A stretch of 64,000 bases of DNA from Sternotherus odoratus (GCA_032164245.1 JAVMKO010000002.1:95059340-95123339); one strand, 5' to 3'. Counted from the first letter of the stretch, positions 9,697 through 22,074 are shown. Made by a program: numbers and translations. The notes: a model not told the origin generated them from the letters alone.

Positions 9697-12472
9697 CCCT
9701 GAAAGTCTTCTGGAGTGTATCCTGGAAAAGAAGATCCATCTAGGTTGTTATAATAGCCTGACAACTGTAGTATCTGAATAAGATCCATGCCTAAGTATTT
9801 AGTGACCCAAGTGAGACTATAGTGCCCAACATGCGGTCAGAGACAGGAGATTTACACGTTCGAAGGTTCCCTTCACCTTGTTGCACAAAGGGCTTTTCCC
9901 TTGTGTGCCTCAAAGTTTGGACGCAGATTTCAAACTCAGATTGTTTCATACAAAGCACTGTAACTCCTTTGGCCTTCATGTCTCTAAACAGCTTGTCCAA
10001 TTACCTTTAAGCCCTAATCATTTCTAAAACCATCCTGAAGGCCAGTTTAATCAAAACACATTTCTAAAACACTGCATGAAAGAAAGATTTGAATAGCTGC
10101 TGCAGAATTACAGGAACTTGGGAGTAAGAGTATTTATTATTACTAGTGTGCATTGCAATGGAGACTTGTGCAATATAACAGAGTAGGACAAATTCAGTTG
10201 CTTAAATTTGGTCCACCATGGATAACATGTTTTCAACAGAGTAGGAAACACAGTTCAGCTTGTGAATTCACTTTCCTCCCCAGGCTGATCTTACAACTAT
10301 TGTACTTAGAATCAAACATATAGACTTGATATGTTTTGATGGTTTTTGCCCCTCAGTCTTTCTTGACCTGAGAAAAACCTTCCCACAGCAACAAACCTTA
10401 TAGCCCGCACAGTGCAGTAAAATATCATTGTAGCCTTGGTCGCCTCAAACAACCTCGCCAGGTTCATTATTCTGGTGGAAAACATGCATTGCTCTGCCAC
10501 TATTCCTCGCTTTCTTTATAAATACAATGACGGTGTGAACAGCACATATGTGTTTATTTGCATGGGGAGCATAAATTATGGAGTTCCCATGTTTGCAGTC
10601 ATCACCCCTTGAACCTACAATAACGTTCCTGGGAAAAACAAGGAATTTAATCTAAGCACAGAACAATATGAGATTTGGCTAAGTGAAGACTAAAGCACAA
10701 GAGGTCAGTCAGCCATAGTGACTGCTCTACTCCACCTGCATAAGCAAAGAGGAATACTGAAACCTGAATTACTACACAGAAATCAGGTCACACACGGAAC
10801 ATAACCTATTCAAAATTCCCGTTAGCATTCTATTCTATTCAGGTTCTCATACTGCCCTGATCATCCTGGTATCTGAGCACCATTAGAATTAAGTCATATC
10901 TTGAATGGGGAGGAAAAGAGGCAACGGGGTTGCAATCAAAGTGCTTAGCACCCATTCACCTCAGGGCACACAATTTTGAGTTCAAGCAGCGGAAATACTG
11001 CATCTCACATCTGTCCCTGATGGTCAAAAGTGCACTCAGATCCTATTTTGGGTTCAAAGGACACCAATTCGAACTCTTCTATGACCTCAACCCGGGGTGT
11101 TTTTTTTAATTGATTTGACTTGACCAGTCCCACAATCTGAAAGTGGCTGCTAAGTGGTTCTGAGCCAAAAAGAGAAAGGTGCTGAGTTTTAGAATCCATA
11201 CCACCATGCTACAAATCCATACTTTGTCCAACTTACTGATGCAGCACAAAGATTCTTAAAAGGAAAAGATATACGTCCCTGGGGCCAGAGTAAGCGAATG
11301 AGCTGCAGCTGCGAGAGGGTGCGGTGTGCCCAAACTTCTGTCACTACCCCTGGAGCAGGCACTCAAAGCTGGCTGGAAAACACTGGTGAGATCAAGGGGA
11401 AGGAGACCCATTGCTGCATGCCCCAATGGGGTCATGCCTGGCAATGAAGGGGCTACGGTCAGAGGCTCCTTATTACCACCACTGGCAGGTGCCGGGGGAG
11501 TCGCAGCTACAAAACGGGTAAAAGGTGTGCTAAGTATCGCCATCTGGCCTTTTCCTCTCAGCAGCCAGGTTGTCTTACACAGTGTAACGTCTCCCTCCAC
11601 AGTGCTGGGGTGAAGGAGATAATCCCTGCTTATTCTGGCCTCCCTTAGTTATCAAGCATGAGTCTGCAGTGGTTTGTACAGCCAAGATGTGAAGAAACCT
11701 CAGCACACAATCTTCCCAGTCTATCGTGCGTCTACTATCTCCCCGCATAATACTATAGGCCAGATTGTAACCGGTGCCTGCACAGATGTATAGGAAGCCA
11801 CACAAACCTGTGGCCAGCCACAGCTGCAGTCCCTGGGTTCTCCTTTGCATTGGACTTCTCCTGAATTTACCCTACCCCAAGGCGCAAGCCACCCTAAACG
11901 GGGTGTGGAGATGGCAAAGCCTTGGCTGTGAGCCTCTCAGTACCAGCCAGTAGAGTTAGCAAGCCAAGCAGTGGGGAGCACATGTTCCCTGTCAAGAGTG
12001 GCTGCACAGCTGCTGGCGGGCAAGGATTAGGTGCAATCTAGGGGCACACAAAACACCGAAGGGGTGTTTAGAAGGGTTGGTCCAACCTATCATAAATAAA
12101 TCAATCAATCAACAAAACCCAATTTTCATGGCTATGAGGAAAAACAACTTTTAACACAAGCATTTTGGAGTAGAAGTGTGGTGTGAGGGATCTAGATTAC
12201 TGTTCAGTGTGTATGACTAAGGCACAGATAGTCCTAAATATTACAGTGCACCATATGTACCCATCATGCCAACAAACAACTCCTCCACAGCCTTCCCATC
12301 CCTACCCCTGTCTTCCTACAGAGGTACTGATGCACCAGGGCCTCTCATGAGCATGGAGGTGGGGCAGAATTTTGCCTTGGAGTCACTGTTTCCATTGATC
12401 TGAAGATGCAGCACCACACTGACTCACATTCAGAAGGGTTCCTTGCCACAATAAGAACCAGAACACTTAGAG
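9697..12472. other. No recognisable feature
   Basis: About 2.8 kb without a recognised repeat. Frames on both strands at 11256-11850 overlap one another and look like chance. A T-run lies at about 11100 and an (AATC)n-like patch at about 12090-12110. Confidence 0.5.
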
Positions 12473-12548
12473 CAGGGATCTCAAACACGCGGCCCGCGGG
12501 CCACATGCGGCCCTCAGGACTCTTTTGTGTGGCCCGCCAAGCTGTGCG

Positions 12549-12836
12549 GGCAGACTCCGGGCGCCAGAGCTACACACTTCCCCCCCTTGCCCTGAACCAC
12601 GCTGGGTAGGCAACACTCCCGGGGCCGGGGCTGCGTGCTCCCCACCTCCTCCAGTGCCACGCCGGCAGCACTCTGGGGGCTGGGGCTGCATGCTGTCCCC
12701 TGGACCCACGCTGCGCCGGAAGCACGCCGGGGGCCAGGGCTGGGCGCTGACCCCCTCCCCAAGAGCTGTGCACGTCGGCAGCACTCCGGGGGCCAGAGCT
12801 GCGCGCTGTCCCCCTCCTCTGGAGCCACACGGAGCA
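12549..12836. repeat. Minisatellite, five ~57-bp units
   Basis: Five GC-rich units begin at about 12549, 12608, 12665, 12721 and 12779. Each contains a variant of cactccgggggccagagctg. They lie inside the composite hAT block and have diverged, with a period of 56-59 bp. They account for the collagen-like, low-complexity translations in this stretch. Confidence 0.75.
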
Positions 12837-12844
12837 GCTAGGAG

Positions 12845-13211
12845 CCTCATGGTAAGGGGGCCCAGGATGGGGGAGGGGGAGTTTAGATAAGGGGCGGGTG
12901 CAGTCAGGGGACAGGGAGCAGGGTGGGTTGGACAGGGGGTGGGGTTGTAGGGTGATGGTTAGGGAGCAGGAAGGTGGATAGGGGGCAGGGCAGTCAGGGA
13001 ACAGGGAGCAGGAGATTGGGTAGGGGGTGAGGTCCTGGGAGGTGGTCAGGGGTGAGAGATCTCTGGAAGGGGCACTCAGGGGACAAGGTCAGGGGAGTTG
13101 GATGGGACATGGGAGGGGGCCGGATAGGGGGCAGGGTCTTCACTACCCAGCCCTCCATATAATTTTCCAAACCCGATGTGGCCCTCGGCCCAAAAAGTTT
13201 GCCCACCCCTG
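12845..13211 (-). mobile_element. Nested hAT fragment (gtttgcccacccctg end)
   Basis: The right end reads aaaaagtttgcccacccctg, the terminus of another hAT type. A related remnant is at 54718-54802. The body is a G-rich degenerate repeat of gtcaggggacagggagcag-like units. The flanking 8-mers agctagga and cgctagaa match at 6 of 8 positions, suggesting insertion into the outer element, but the left terminus is not recognisable. The left boundary is approximate. Confidence 0.5.
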
Positions 13212-13666
13212 CGCTAGAAGACATAAGGTAGCTCCCCCACCCCCGCTTGGGTCCTTTGCATAGGTCCGCTCCTATGTCCCTTTCTTCCTCTCTGAGAGCC
13301 TTTTTCAGCCTCTCCCGCCCCCTCCCGCTTGATACTGGGTAGAAACCTGTTTGCATTCCCCACACCCCGCACTCCCTGCCCTGAGCCACCTGCTGCCGCA
13401 CCCCTCGCCCCTCTTGCACCCCACACACCAACTCCCTGCCCCCTGCCACATGTCCTGCACACCTCCTGCACTCCCTGCTGGCAGGAAGGGGACAGCGTTG
13501 GGGAAGGGGTTGGAAAGGGGTGGGAAGAGGCGGGGCAGGGATGGGGCGTCATGGTAGGGGTGGAGTGGGGGCGGGAACAGCGAGGGGGCGTGTCAATGAT
13601 GCGGCCCTCGGGCTAATGCACTTGTCCTTATGTGGCCCTCGTGGTCATTTGAGTTTGAGACCCCTG

Positions 13667-14187
13667 ATTGAGATCCTGCAAAAACAGACAGGCCCACCAC
13701 AATGCTGGCACAGCGTATCAATGCATATGGCCTCAGTCCAATCCATGACACACAGGAAGGAAATAATACTCAGAGCACCCTTAATTGACTAGTGTGACAG
13801 CTGTTGTGCAGCTCAGGGGAAGAGGGGAAACAGGACGACATGATGTATGCAGTGGCTTGTTCTCTCTCCACCCACTTTCTGCAAGCCACTCCCTCCACTT
13901 TCTTCATATAATAGCTTTGTCACGCAGAAGGATTGGTGCTAGGTCTCTGGTGTTATGGGACAACTCTGAGTAATGCAGCTTTCTCTGGTCCTTTTCCCAC
14001 TCTATTATGACCATTTGCTTCCCTCTATAGTATACAGTGTAAAGGCAGGAAGAAAACGGGTCTAGAAGTATTAGACCAGTTTTCCTACAAATTAGCTACT
14101 CATTAATGTTATCACCGTGCAAACATGCAGCAGCTGTAGCTCACAAACTACATCCAGTGTAAACTTTTGGATATAGTTTGCTTAGGC
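13667..14187. other. No recognisable feature
   Basis: Spacer between two hAT elements. Nothing recognisable. Confidence 0.5.
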
Positions 14188-14597
14188 CAGCGGCTCTCAA
14201 TCTTTCCAGACTACTGTATCATTTTTGGGAGTCTAATTTGTCTTGTGTACCCCTAAGCTTCACTCACTTAAAGACTACTTGGTTACAAAATCAGACAGAA
14301 AAATACAAAAGGATCACAGCACTCTATTTCTGAAAAAATTACTTACTTTCTCATTTTTACCATATCATTATAAAATAAATCAATTGGAATATAAATATTG
14401 TACTTACATTTCAGTGTACAGTATATAGAGCAGTATAAACAAGTCATTGTCTGTATGACATTTCTGTTTGTACTGACTTCGCTAATGCTTTTTATGTAGC
14501 CGGTTGTAAAACTAAGCAAATATCTAGAAGAGTTGATGTACCCCCGAAAACCTCTACATACCCCAAGGGTACATGTATCCTTGGTTGAGAACCACTG
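14188..14597 (+). mobile_element. Non-autonomous hAT element
   Basis: A 410-bp AT-rich element starting cagcggctctcaatctttcc and ending ccttggttgagaaccactg, with termini that pair as inverted repeats. A second copy of the family lies on the opposite strand at about 39958-40312. Over 14381-14440 and 40079-40138 they differ at one base in 60. The flanking 8-mers gcttaggc and atttagaa agree only partly. No transposase frame. Confidence 0.82.
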
Positions 14598-15089
14598 ATT
14601 TAGAAATCTTCCCTAGTTTCAGACAACTGATTAACTTAAAACAGTTCATCACAAAACCATTAATTTAACAATCCACAGAGGCCTTGGACTACACTCTTCA
14701 CAGGTCTCGTTCTCAGGTTCAAAATGATCAGCTGCAACTACTCCACCATTCAAATCCTTAATTTAATAAGCATCTCCAGACCTTAATAAAATATTACATA
14801 GCCAACAAAAGTATTTCTCTTTATTTGAGGCTTTAAAAAGTAGGAATTGCGAGTGAATAATCAGTGACACAAGGGACAGAGTCTTCTGTTAGCTAATGTT
14901 ACTTGAGAAGTATGGATCACATAACACGAATAAACACTGTATAAGTGAGGGATACGGAAGGGAGAACTGCTTCTCTGTCACTCCAGAAAGTATGTGATGA
15001 TTACAGAGTATGAGAAATGCTCTCGTTTGTGGTACAAGCAAACGGAGGAGCCTGCCTCTTCTTCCTGATTATTTACCAAAATACTGATA
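14598..15089. other. No recognisable feature
   Basis: AT-rich spacer. Nothing recognisable. Confidence 0.5.
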
Positions 15090-15172
15090 ATATTAAAATG
15101 TATTTATATAATAACTTTCTTCAGACAAGCCATCTATAGTACCAATTAAGTCTCACAATGCCCTTGAGAAGT
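15090..15172 (-). repeat. MIR-type SINE, 3' part (minus strand)
   Basis: The sequence around tctcacaatgcccttgagaa is the complement of the MIR 3' region. The element resumes at 15381 after an inserted foldback repeat. Old and diverged. Confidence 0.5.
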
Positions 15173-15380
15173 AGAGATTCAAAAGGGTTAAAGATCCAAA
15201 CTTTCAAATTTCCAGTAATTTTGGGTGCCTCAGTTTTAGGGTACCACCTGAGACCCCTTGGGCCTACGTTTTCAGAGAGCCTGAGCACTCACGACTCACG
15301 ACAAGTGAAGTTACTAGGAGATGCAGATGCTCAGCACCTCTGAAAAGCAAGCCACAGGCACCCAAAATCATTTAAATGTT
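15173..15380. repeat. Foldback repeat inside a MIR
   Basis: Left text aattttgggtgcctcag pairs with right text gcacccaaaatcattt, and central arms carry gagcactcacg and gatgctcagcacctctgaaa. This is the reptilian foldback type ending in cagcacctctgaaaatc-like sequence, also present at 21175, 34195 and 44735. It separates two collinear MIR pieces, so it inserted after the MIR. Confidence 0.6.
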
Positions 15381-15478
15381 GATCTAAGTAACTTGGCTAA
15401 GGTCACATAGCAACTCAGTGTCAAAGCAGGGAACAGAGCCAAAGGATCCTGAAACACTGCGCACTGCTGTAGCCATTA
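15381..15478 (-). repeat. MIR-type SINE, 5' part (minus strand)
   Basis: Contains taacttggctaaggtcacat and agcaactcagtgtcaaagca, the reverse complement of the MIR core, followed by aggatcctgaaacactgcgc leading toward the tRNA-related head. With 15090-15172 it forms one old MIR. Confidence 0.7.
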
Positions 15479-18334
15479 CATAATATCATCCTCTAAGACC
15501 TGCTATAGAATCTACAGCAAACAATGGGAGGAAAGGGATGACTGAACTTCTTAATTATGCAGCCACATCACTGTGGATATTATTTACATTCAAAACACCA
15601 TGCTCAGCACGGCTGGTCCTTCCTGGGTTGCGGATAGGTTTCAGATGAGGGGTGAAATAGTTGGCTTAGCCCTCCATCTCACCTTGCCAATAAGGCCTTA
15701 ATACAGGATACAAGAAAAACAGAATGGCTGAAGACATCAAATGGAGGGAAGTTATTTCCCCCAGCTGAACCCTGCAGGAGCAGAGGGTGCAAAACCCAGT
15801 AGAAAAGGTGCAGTTCTTCTGTGTGGGAGCCATGGGAGCAAGGGGTTTATCTCCCTCCTAGGTGAAGCCCAGCTTCCACAGTCATGCACATCAGCTCTTT
15901 ATGAGACATCTGTGGTGGCTGGCACCTGTGGATCTGCTGCTGTGCGTTAACACCAATCCCTGCCTCCTCTAAAGTGAGGACCATGGAAGTTACTCCAGAA
16001 GTAGCAGCCACACAAAGTCTTTTCTGCTGCTCCATGGCCTGGACAGAAGATTCCTTCCTCACTGTCACCTGGAAATTACCTGCTTATTGAACAGGGGCTA
16101 GGGAACAGGATTTGCCCCTTTAATAAAATGTTTTTGATTACCGTAGTTTTAGAATTAATTATTTCTGGTGTCAGTGGGTCCGTGCCAAATGAAGATGAAA
16201 AATGGACAGGTCGAAGGTAAGTCCCTATATCCTTGCTAAAAAGAAAGAAAGAAGAAAAAAACCCACTCACTTACTATAATGGGCCAGAACATTACAATAA
16301 ATGTCACTTTAAAAGGGGGTATAAACCAAAACACCCAACCCCAAACACCCAAACTTCAGCAGGTTGGCTCAAAAACTGATATCAGATCCAGATTTGAGTT
16401 TTGTAAATTTTTCCCCTTTCATAATGTATTAAAATCAAAACTCAGATCCCGAACACCTCCTAACAATGCTATAATGTTTTAGTCTGCTAATGCAAAGTCA
16501 GTCATTCCCTGCGTGAGTACTGGTCTGTGAAAAAAAGCATCACTTCAGGTTTTCTTGTTGCACTACATCTCTGCCTATAGCTTTGAGAACCAAATTAATC
16601 ACGAGTTTAAAAACTAAACAGAATGAAAATAGGGGAAGAAATGTGTCCACTATGGTCTTCTCAAATCAGAATGAACATTTCAATCAATGGTGAGCCTACA
16701 GTCCCAGAGTTTACACCTACTGTAAATGACCTCCAATTAAAACAACAAGAAATATGAATACCTATAAAATTAGGAGAAGGGCCACAGGGCAGGGAGACTG
16801 GGAAGAGACCAAAAGAGAAGACACATTATAAGAAAAAAAACCGTACACATTGGAGCAAGAACACCAAAGCAGACGCAACTAAGAGCGAGTCTCTAGGACT
16901 ATCAGGGAGAAGTATGGATCTAGGAGAGATCTATTGCCTGGGTATGGTTTTATTGATTCTCACAACAGAACTACCTCTATATGATAGCTCTTTCTTTTAC
17001 ATTTATTGATAAAGAATCATCACAGACTGTACTCAATAAGGTCTCGGTGTTATAAGGGGATGAACGTCCCCAGTTCCTATTGACCTCCATATGATTTTAG
17101 GCATCTTGGCGAACTGGAGGACCAGGTTCCATAACACTGTGCTAAAATATCTAGTAAAACACACAGAAGGAGCAACAGAAAAAAACCCTAAAGCGTTTTA
17201 TTATTCAAAGTCTTAAAACTAAACTGAACTATATCAGCTGTCGCAATGCCCAAGTTTGAAATGACTGTGGTGAGGTAGGTTCTGATTTATTTTTTTTAGT
17301 GCTTTGAAAAAACAGTTTTCCTTAGGTGTTTTAGGAGAGCTATTTGTTGTGGTTTTACCTTCTAGTGCAACTGGATGCAGTTTATTGCCTAGTAGCTCAG
17401 GCAATAGTTAGGTGCAGAAGCGGTTGCCTATCCCAAATTATGCATCTCCATCATGATCTGCAAAACCCTTGAGTAGAAAATGTCATTTGTGTGCTGTTTT
17501 GTAATATACACAAAATTCTACATTTTGCTTGTGTCAATCTAAATCATATATTTTTTTTAATTACATGGTCAGGTCCCATTTCCTCCCCTCCCCCCATATG
17601 GGCTGCTTCCTTATGAAGTGTGCAGGTTGGATGCTGAATGAGACTTGGTTGTGTGGTTAATGAGGCAGGGGCATGGAAGCGTACACTGCCTCCTTCACTA
17701 CAGTGTCTGGGTGGCGTGTAATGAATGAGGCAGCAGCTCTATGGACTCTAATGCACGGTGAATTAGATGTAGAGACCCACACTGAACATGAGAAATAACA
17801 TTGAATATTTAAGAGCTGCCACACTTACCTAAAGCACCATTTAGTCACATACAGAAGGAGGCAGCAGCTTTGAGGAAACAGTGTGCAACTGTAATTAAAG
17901 ACGATATCATCATGTATATGCACAAGGGAGCAGGGTTATGGTTGGGCAGGCAACTTGTTGTTTCGACATTTCCAATTTTTGGAAAGCTTTTTTTTTCCTC
18001 TCGTGATCACAATGTTCTTCTGAAGTAAGCTCCGTTTGGATTGAAAAAGGTCTAGCAGGGTCTTAGCACATTGGCTGAGACGGAACCACAGGAATGGAAA
18101 GGAAGGGCACAGGTTAAAGAGTAAAAATGTCAGCGAGGCACGTGCTTGTCTGAGTGGTGGAAAGGATGCTGTGAATGTGGAGGGGCTAAGGGAAAGAGAG
18201 GACCCTGCAGATCTCCCTTTCCCCTATTTCACGGCACATCTTGTTTTAAAGCTAAGCTTGAAGTCATAAGGGTGATGACCAGAGAACAGGGCTGGTTTGT
18301 GAGTGAGCCCAGAGTAAGGTCATAAGTGAAAAAT
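15479..18334. other. No recognisable feature
   Basis: About 2.9 kb with no recognised repeat except a possible decayed foldback at 16360-16450 (arms with cagatccagatttgagtttt and caaaactcagatccc). No exon is supported. Confidence 0.45.
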
Positions 18335-18346
18335 CAATCTGATGGT

Positions 18347-18415
18347 AGAAGTAACAGAGAGTCCTGTGGCACCTTAAAGACTAAAGTATTGAAGCATAAG
18401 CTTTTGTACCCAATG
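18347..18415. mobile_element. Short turtle-type retroinsert with target duplication
   Basis: A 69-bp insert with 12-bp direct repeats caatctgatggt at 18335-18346 and 18416-18427. Its body includes gtcctgtggcaccttaaaga and gaagcataagctttt, shared with the longer copy at 20844. This family is one I recall as very abundant in turtle genomes. The class (SINE or LINE-like) is uncertain. Only an internal slice of the longer unit is present. Confidence 0.75.
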
Positions 18416-18427
18416 CAATCTGATGGT

Positions 18428-20831
18428 CTCATTCTTGTTTTCACTATCACCAGAAGATTAACTATCCCTGTTCAAGGGACCCAAGGCTGGAACCAAAAAG
18501 AGTGCATGTGGGGCATCCATCCTTAAGTCTGGAGGGAGCATCAAAGTGTGAGTGTGTGTACATGTTTGTGTGAGCACACGCATGTAAAATAATGCCCAGT
18601 ATCTGGACCTCACAATGCTACTGGTCAATTCCTTTCACCAATGCTCATGCCACTCCCAATTTACAGCCCCTAAAACATGCAGCAGTCCACTGCCCTCTAA
18701 ATATGAAATACAACAGTGGAATGGAGGCAAAGACCAGTTTAATTAGTCTAGGATCTTTTGAGAAAGGTTACTCAAATAAGCCGTGAACTGAAACTCTATG
18801 AGACTAACATATCTGCATTGTAATTTGTAATAACATGACACCTCAGTTTGCAGGAAGGCACCGCACTGTATACTAATAGCACACTTATTATTAGATTTTC
18901 TGCATGGTTACATAAGCCTGTAAAAGGGAAAAATGTAAATGATTCAAAAAGATATTCTTGTGGTTCTCATGAAGTCTTTTAATATCTAAAGATTGAGGAA
19001 GATCCCTCCTGGCAAGAGACAATCAATTTTTATGCTTCATTAAAACTATTTTTTTTCAATATTTTAAAGAAAATGCTTGTAGGCAAGAGAAGCAAATAAT
19101 ATTTTTTATAATGTAAGCATTTTGTGCTAAATTTTGCCCTGAGATCTTTCTAGCTCCTCTCCAAAAAGGAGACTAACGTATACATGTAATGTATGTTTCT
19201 TCCTTTATAGCATCTGACCATGAAGATATTCTGCCTTGTGCAAAACTGAGCTGCGTGCCAGGATACACACTTCAAAAAGGACGCAGAAAGGGCAAAATCA
19301 GCGAGCTCTGACTAATATTGAGACAGGCAGACCTCACCCACATAAGTCAATGCCAGCCCTAGCTAGAGTAACTTATGTGTGTGAATGCACTGATGCTAGG
19401 AACCTGTCTGGCTACACAACCATGCACACGTTTCTTCAATTACTCAGAGATGCTTAGGCCACAAATAGCAATCTGGGAAACATGTTTTTTCCACAGTTCC
19501 TTCAGTTCCTTCAGAGGACCTGTCCCCTGAAATCAATCAATGCCATACAATTATCCCCCAAGTACACATGGTACGATTCTAAGCATGCCAGCCTCCCTTG
19601 AGGAAATATTTATATAACACAACACATGCCCAAAGGAATGACAAATTCATCCAGTGCTATTAAACAAATTTATCCTGCATTTAGATACGGGTACTGTAGC
19701 CATTTCAGAACGTCACTCACCTGTCCACACAAGATAAATAGCATATAGCTGAAGTAAGAAGGGTTTGCTACATACCATGGAATCTGTCCATACTGGTCAC
19801 TGAACAAAACGTTAATCCATGTATCATGTTATCTCACACTTCAGTTCTGTGCAAATGGTATGTAAACTCCACTGCTGCTTGAGTGTCGCATCTGCTCACA
19901 ATTCAGATGAGCCAGCACCATGATGCGACACATGAGTTGAGGGGTGCTGGCTGTTAGAGACATGTATATCCAATAATCACCATTATGCTACCTTTAAATA
20001 TTGCCTAACGCACACATACATATTGGTGAACTAGAACTCTTCAATCCGTGCACACTGAACAGTCACTCTAGCCCACACAACCAGCGACAAACAGAGGCTA
20101 CACCTCAAGAGTGTGAGAAGTGGTTTAGCTCGTCTCTGATAGGGTTTTACTTCACAGACGGGTATGGCCAATGGCACACTGTGTTAGAAGCCACTCCATT
20201 CAAATCACAGAATCACCAACTGAGAGAGCCTTAGGGTGTCACATCACCAACTTGCAAACAAGAAATGTCACTTACTGCCAAACTGCCCATTCTTTTCCAT
20301 TGAGTCTTCCCAAGATAATGTGAACTGTGACAAGGATTCTCTGCAGCTCAGAAGGACAATGGGCCAAATTTACAACTGGTTTTTCCACTGTTTTTAACTG
20401 AATTAAAACAAGGGATGAGTTTGGTCCTACCTGAAAGCTGACCCACACTGCTGACCAGCTCATCTTCACTTTCAGCAATGCAGTAAAGTTGGGACATGAC
20501 GGGGTGCTGATAAGAGTCCAAACATTATTTCTTGGGGAAGCAAAGGCACTTTTCCAAGAATAAAATGTACAGAACGTGAGTCTCCTGACTTCTGAGCACC
20601 ACCAATTTGAAATTTACTCCAGTAGTTTCAGGTGCTACTTGCACTCACATCCCTATGCCAATTACTATGGTTTTACAAATACATTCTATTATTAAGAATA
20701 TTTTTGTGTCCCCTGATTCTGTTTGAAGGACCCACACAAACAATAGAGGCTTCCATTGTAAAAATATTGGCTTAGATTACATCTATCCCTCTACAGCAAT
20801 GATATTCATATACAATTTGGCTCCTGAACCA
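18428..20831. other. No recognisable feature
   Basis: About 2.4 kb. A TG-rich patch lies at about 18547-18590. An AT-rich stretch at 19020-19130 could be conserved non-coding sequence, but one sequence alone cannot show that. Confidence 0.45.
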
Positions 20832-20843
20832 CTGAAATCTGAA

Positions 20844-21098
20844 GTGACAAAGAGTCCTGTGGCACCTTAAAGACTAACTAAAGTATTGAAGCATAAGCTT
20901 TCGTGGGCTAATACCCACTTTGTCGGATGCATGCAGTGGAAGTATCCAGAGGCAGGAATAAATAAGAAGCAGAGATCAGGTTAGAGATAACAAGGTTAGT
21001 CCAATCAGGCTGAACCAGCTTATCTCTAATCAAGGAGGAGGAGGTCCTCTTCTAGCAGCTGATCTGGAGGTGTGAACACCAAGAGAGGAGAAAAAAAT
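20844..21098. mobile_element. Turtle-type retroelement, longer copy
   Basis: A 255-bp insert flanked by 12-bp direct repeats ctgaaatctgaa at 20832-20843 and 21099-21110. It contains gtcctgtggcaccttaaaga, cataagctttcgtgggctaa and tttgtcggatgcatgcagtg, a string I recall from many turtle loci. No convincing tRNA promoter boxes are seen. The reverse complement may be the sense strand. Its strong family identity is one reason to call the window turtle. Confidence 0.8.
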
Positions 21099-21174
21099 CT
21101 GAAATCTGAATACCACTGCCCTACAGAATTCAGAGCAGAATTCACAATATGCAAGAGTCAGTATCTTTTAACCT

Positions 21175-21380
21175 TGGATTCCTAAATTAGGCACTTAAAT
21201 CCATATTTAGGTCCGTAAATAAGGGTGACCTGATTTTTGGATGTGCTGAGCAACTGCAGCTCCTAAGTACTTTAATGCGAACTGCAGCTGCTCAGAACTG
21301 TTGAATACGAGAACAACCTTATTTAGGTGCCTAAAAATGAAGCCTAACTTAAACCACCCACATTTGAAGATATTGGCCTA
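21175..21380. repeat. Foldback repeat (aggtgcctaaat type)
   Basis: The left side has ggcacttaaatccatattta and the right side ttatttaggtgcctaaaaat. The centre has paired gagcaactgcagctcc and ggagctgcag-like arms (actgcagctgctcag). Same family as 15173, 34195 and 44735. Confidence 0.55.
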
Positions 21381-21993
21381 AGTAGAAGAACATTAAGCAA
21401 TTTAAGATTTATGTTCAAAGTATTACATTGCTTGTAAGTAATTATAATAATGCCTGCCTTTACTCTAGTTTGTAGATGCACAAAAATAAATATTCTTCTC
21501 CCTGAATTACAAGCATTTCCACCACTGGCATGATAGCTTGTATCTAAGCAATTCCTGAATTTGATGTGTGTGGCAATTTCAGGGTCAATTGATGTTATTC
21601 ATTTAGTATAATTACATTACAAGAAGGCCTATGTTATTTTATTTGCAAAAATTGCCACTAAAACGGTGGACACAATTCTGTAGATCTTTGGTTTTGCATG
21701 AGCAAAAACTTAAATTCGGAAATACACCCACACAAAACCTTTGAAAAGCAGAACACTGCGCTTGCAAATTAGGAAGATAGGTTAAGGTTCCTTTTGAAAA
21801 TCTGGCCCACACACTAGAAATGAAAAGGCTTCTTTGAGCCAAAAATAGAAGAGAGGTTTCTTCCTTTGTGGGTGTCCATGAAGCAAAAAGGAGGACAGTA
21901 TTTCAACCACTGACAGCCTATCCCAAGGAAGTGACTGAAATAATCTCAGGTGCAAAATTGGTCAGTTTAAAATATTTGGATTTCATTGGTGTG
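21381..21993. other. No recognisable feature
   Basis: AT-rich spacer. Nothing recognisable. Confidence 0.5.
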
Positions 21994-22010
21994 CACAGCT
22001 ATACCACTAT

Positions 22011-22057
22011 CAGCGGACCCTGCCATAGTGCGGGACTAACGCTACGAAAAACAACAA
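22011..22057 (+). mobile_element. 47-bp retroinsert with 17-bp target duplication
   Basis: The 17-bp sequence cacagctataccactat occurs at 21994-22010 and again, unchanged, at 22058-22074. Between them lie 47 bp ending gctacgaaaaacaacaa. A long perfect duplication and an A-rich repetitive 3' end fit an extremely 5'-truncated non-LTR retrotransposon copy. The identical repeats suggest relative youth. The parent family cannot be named from 47 bp. Confidence 0.65.
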
Positions 22058-22074
22058 CACAGCTATACCACTAT

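Larger units (their letters stand above)
12473..13666 (-). mobile_element. Composite hAT element with nested second hAT
   Basis: The left end is cagggatctcaaacacgcgg and the right end, inverted, is caggggtctcaaactcaaat. These match the right and left ends of the element at 30421-31020, so this is the same family in opposite orientation. The flanking 8-mers acttagag and attgagat agree at 5 of 8 positions, a weak, aged duplication. A second hAT-type sequence ends inside at 13211 (gtttgcccacccctg). The span is very GC-rich and contains tandem repeats. The many frames on both strands follow from composition. Confidence 0.7.

Noticed and set aside
12467..12890. Overlapping frames of 60-127 codons on both strands, collagen- or proline-rich
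   Set aside because: They are translations of the 57-bp GC-rich tandem repeat inside a hAT block, and every frame looks alike.
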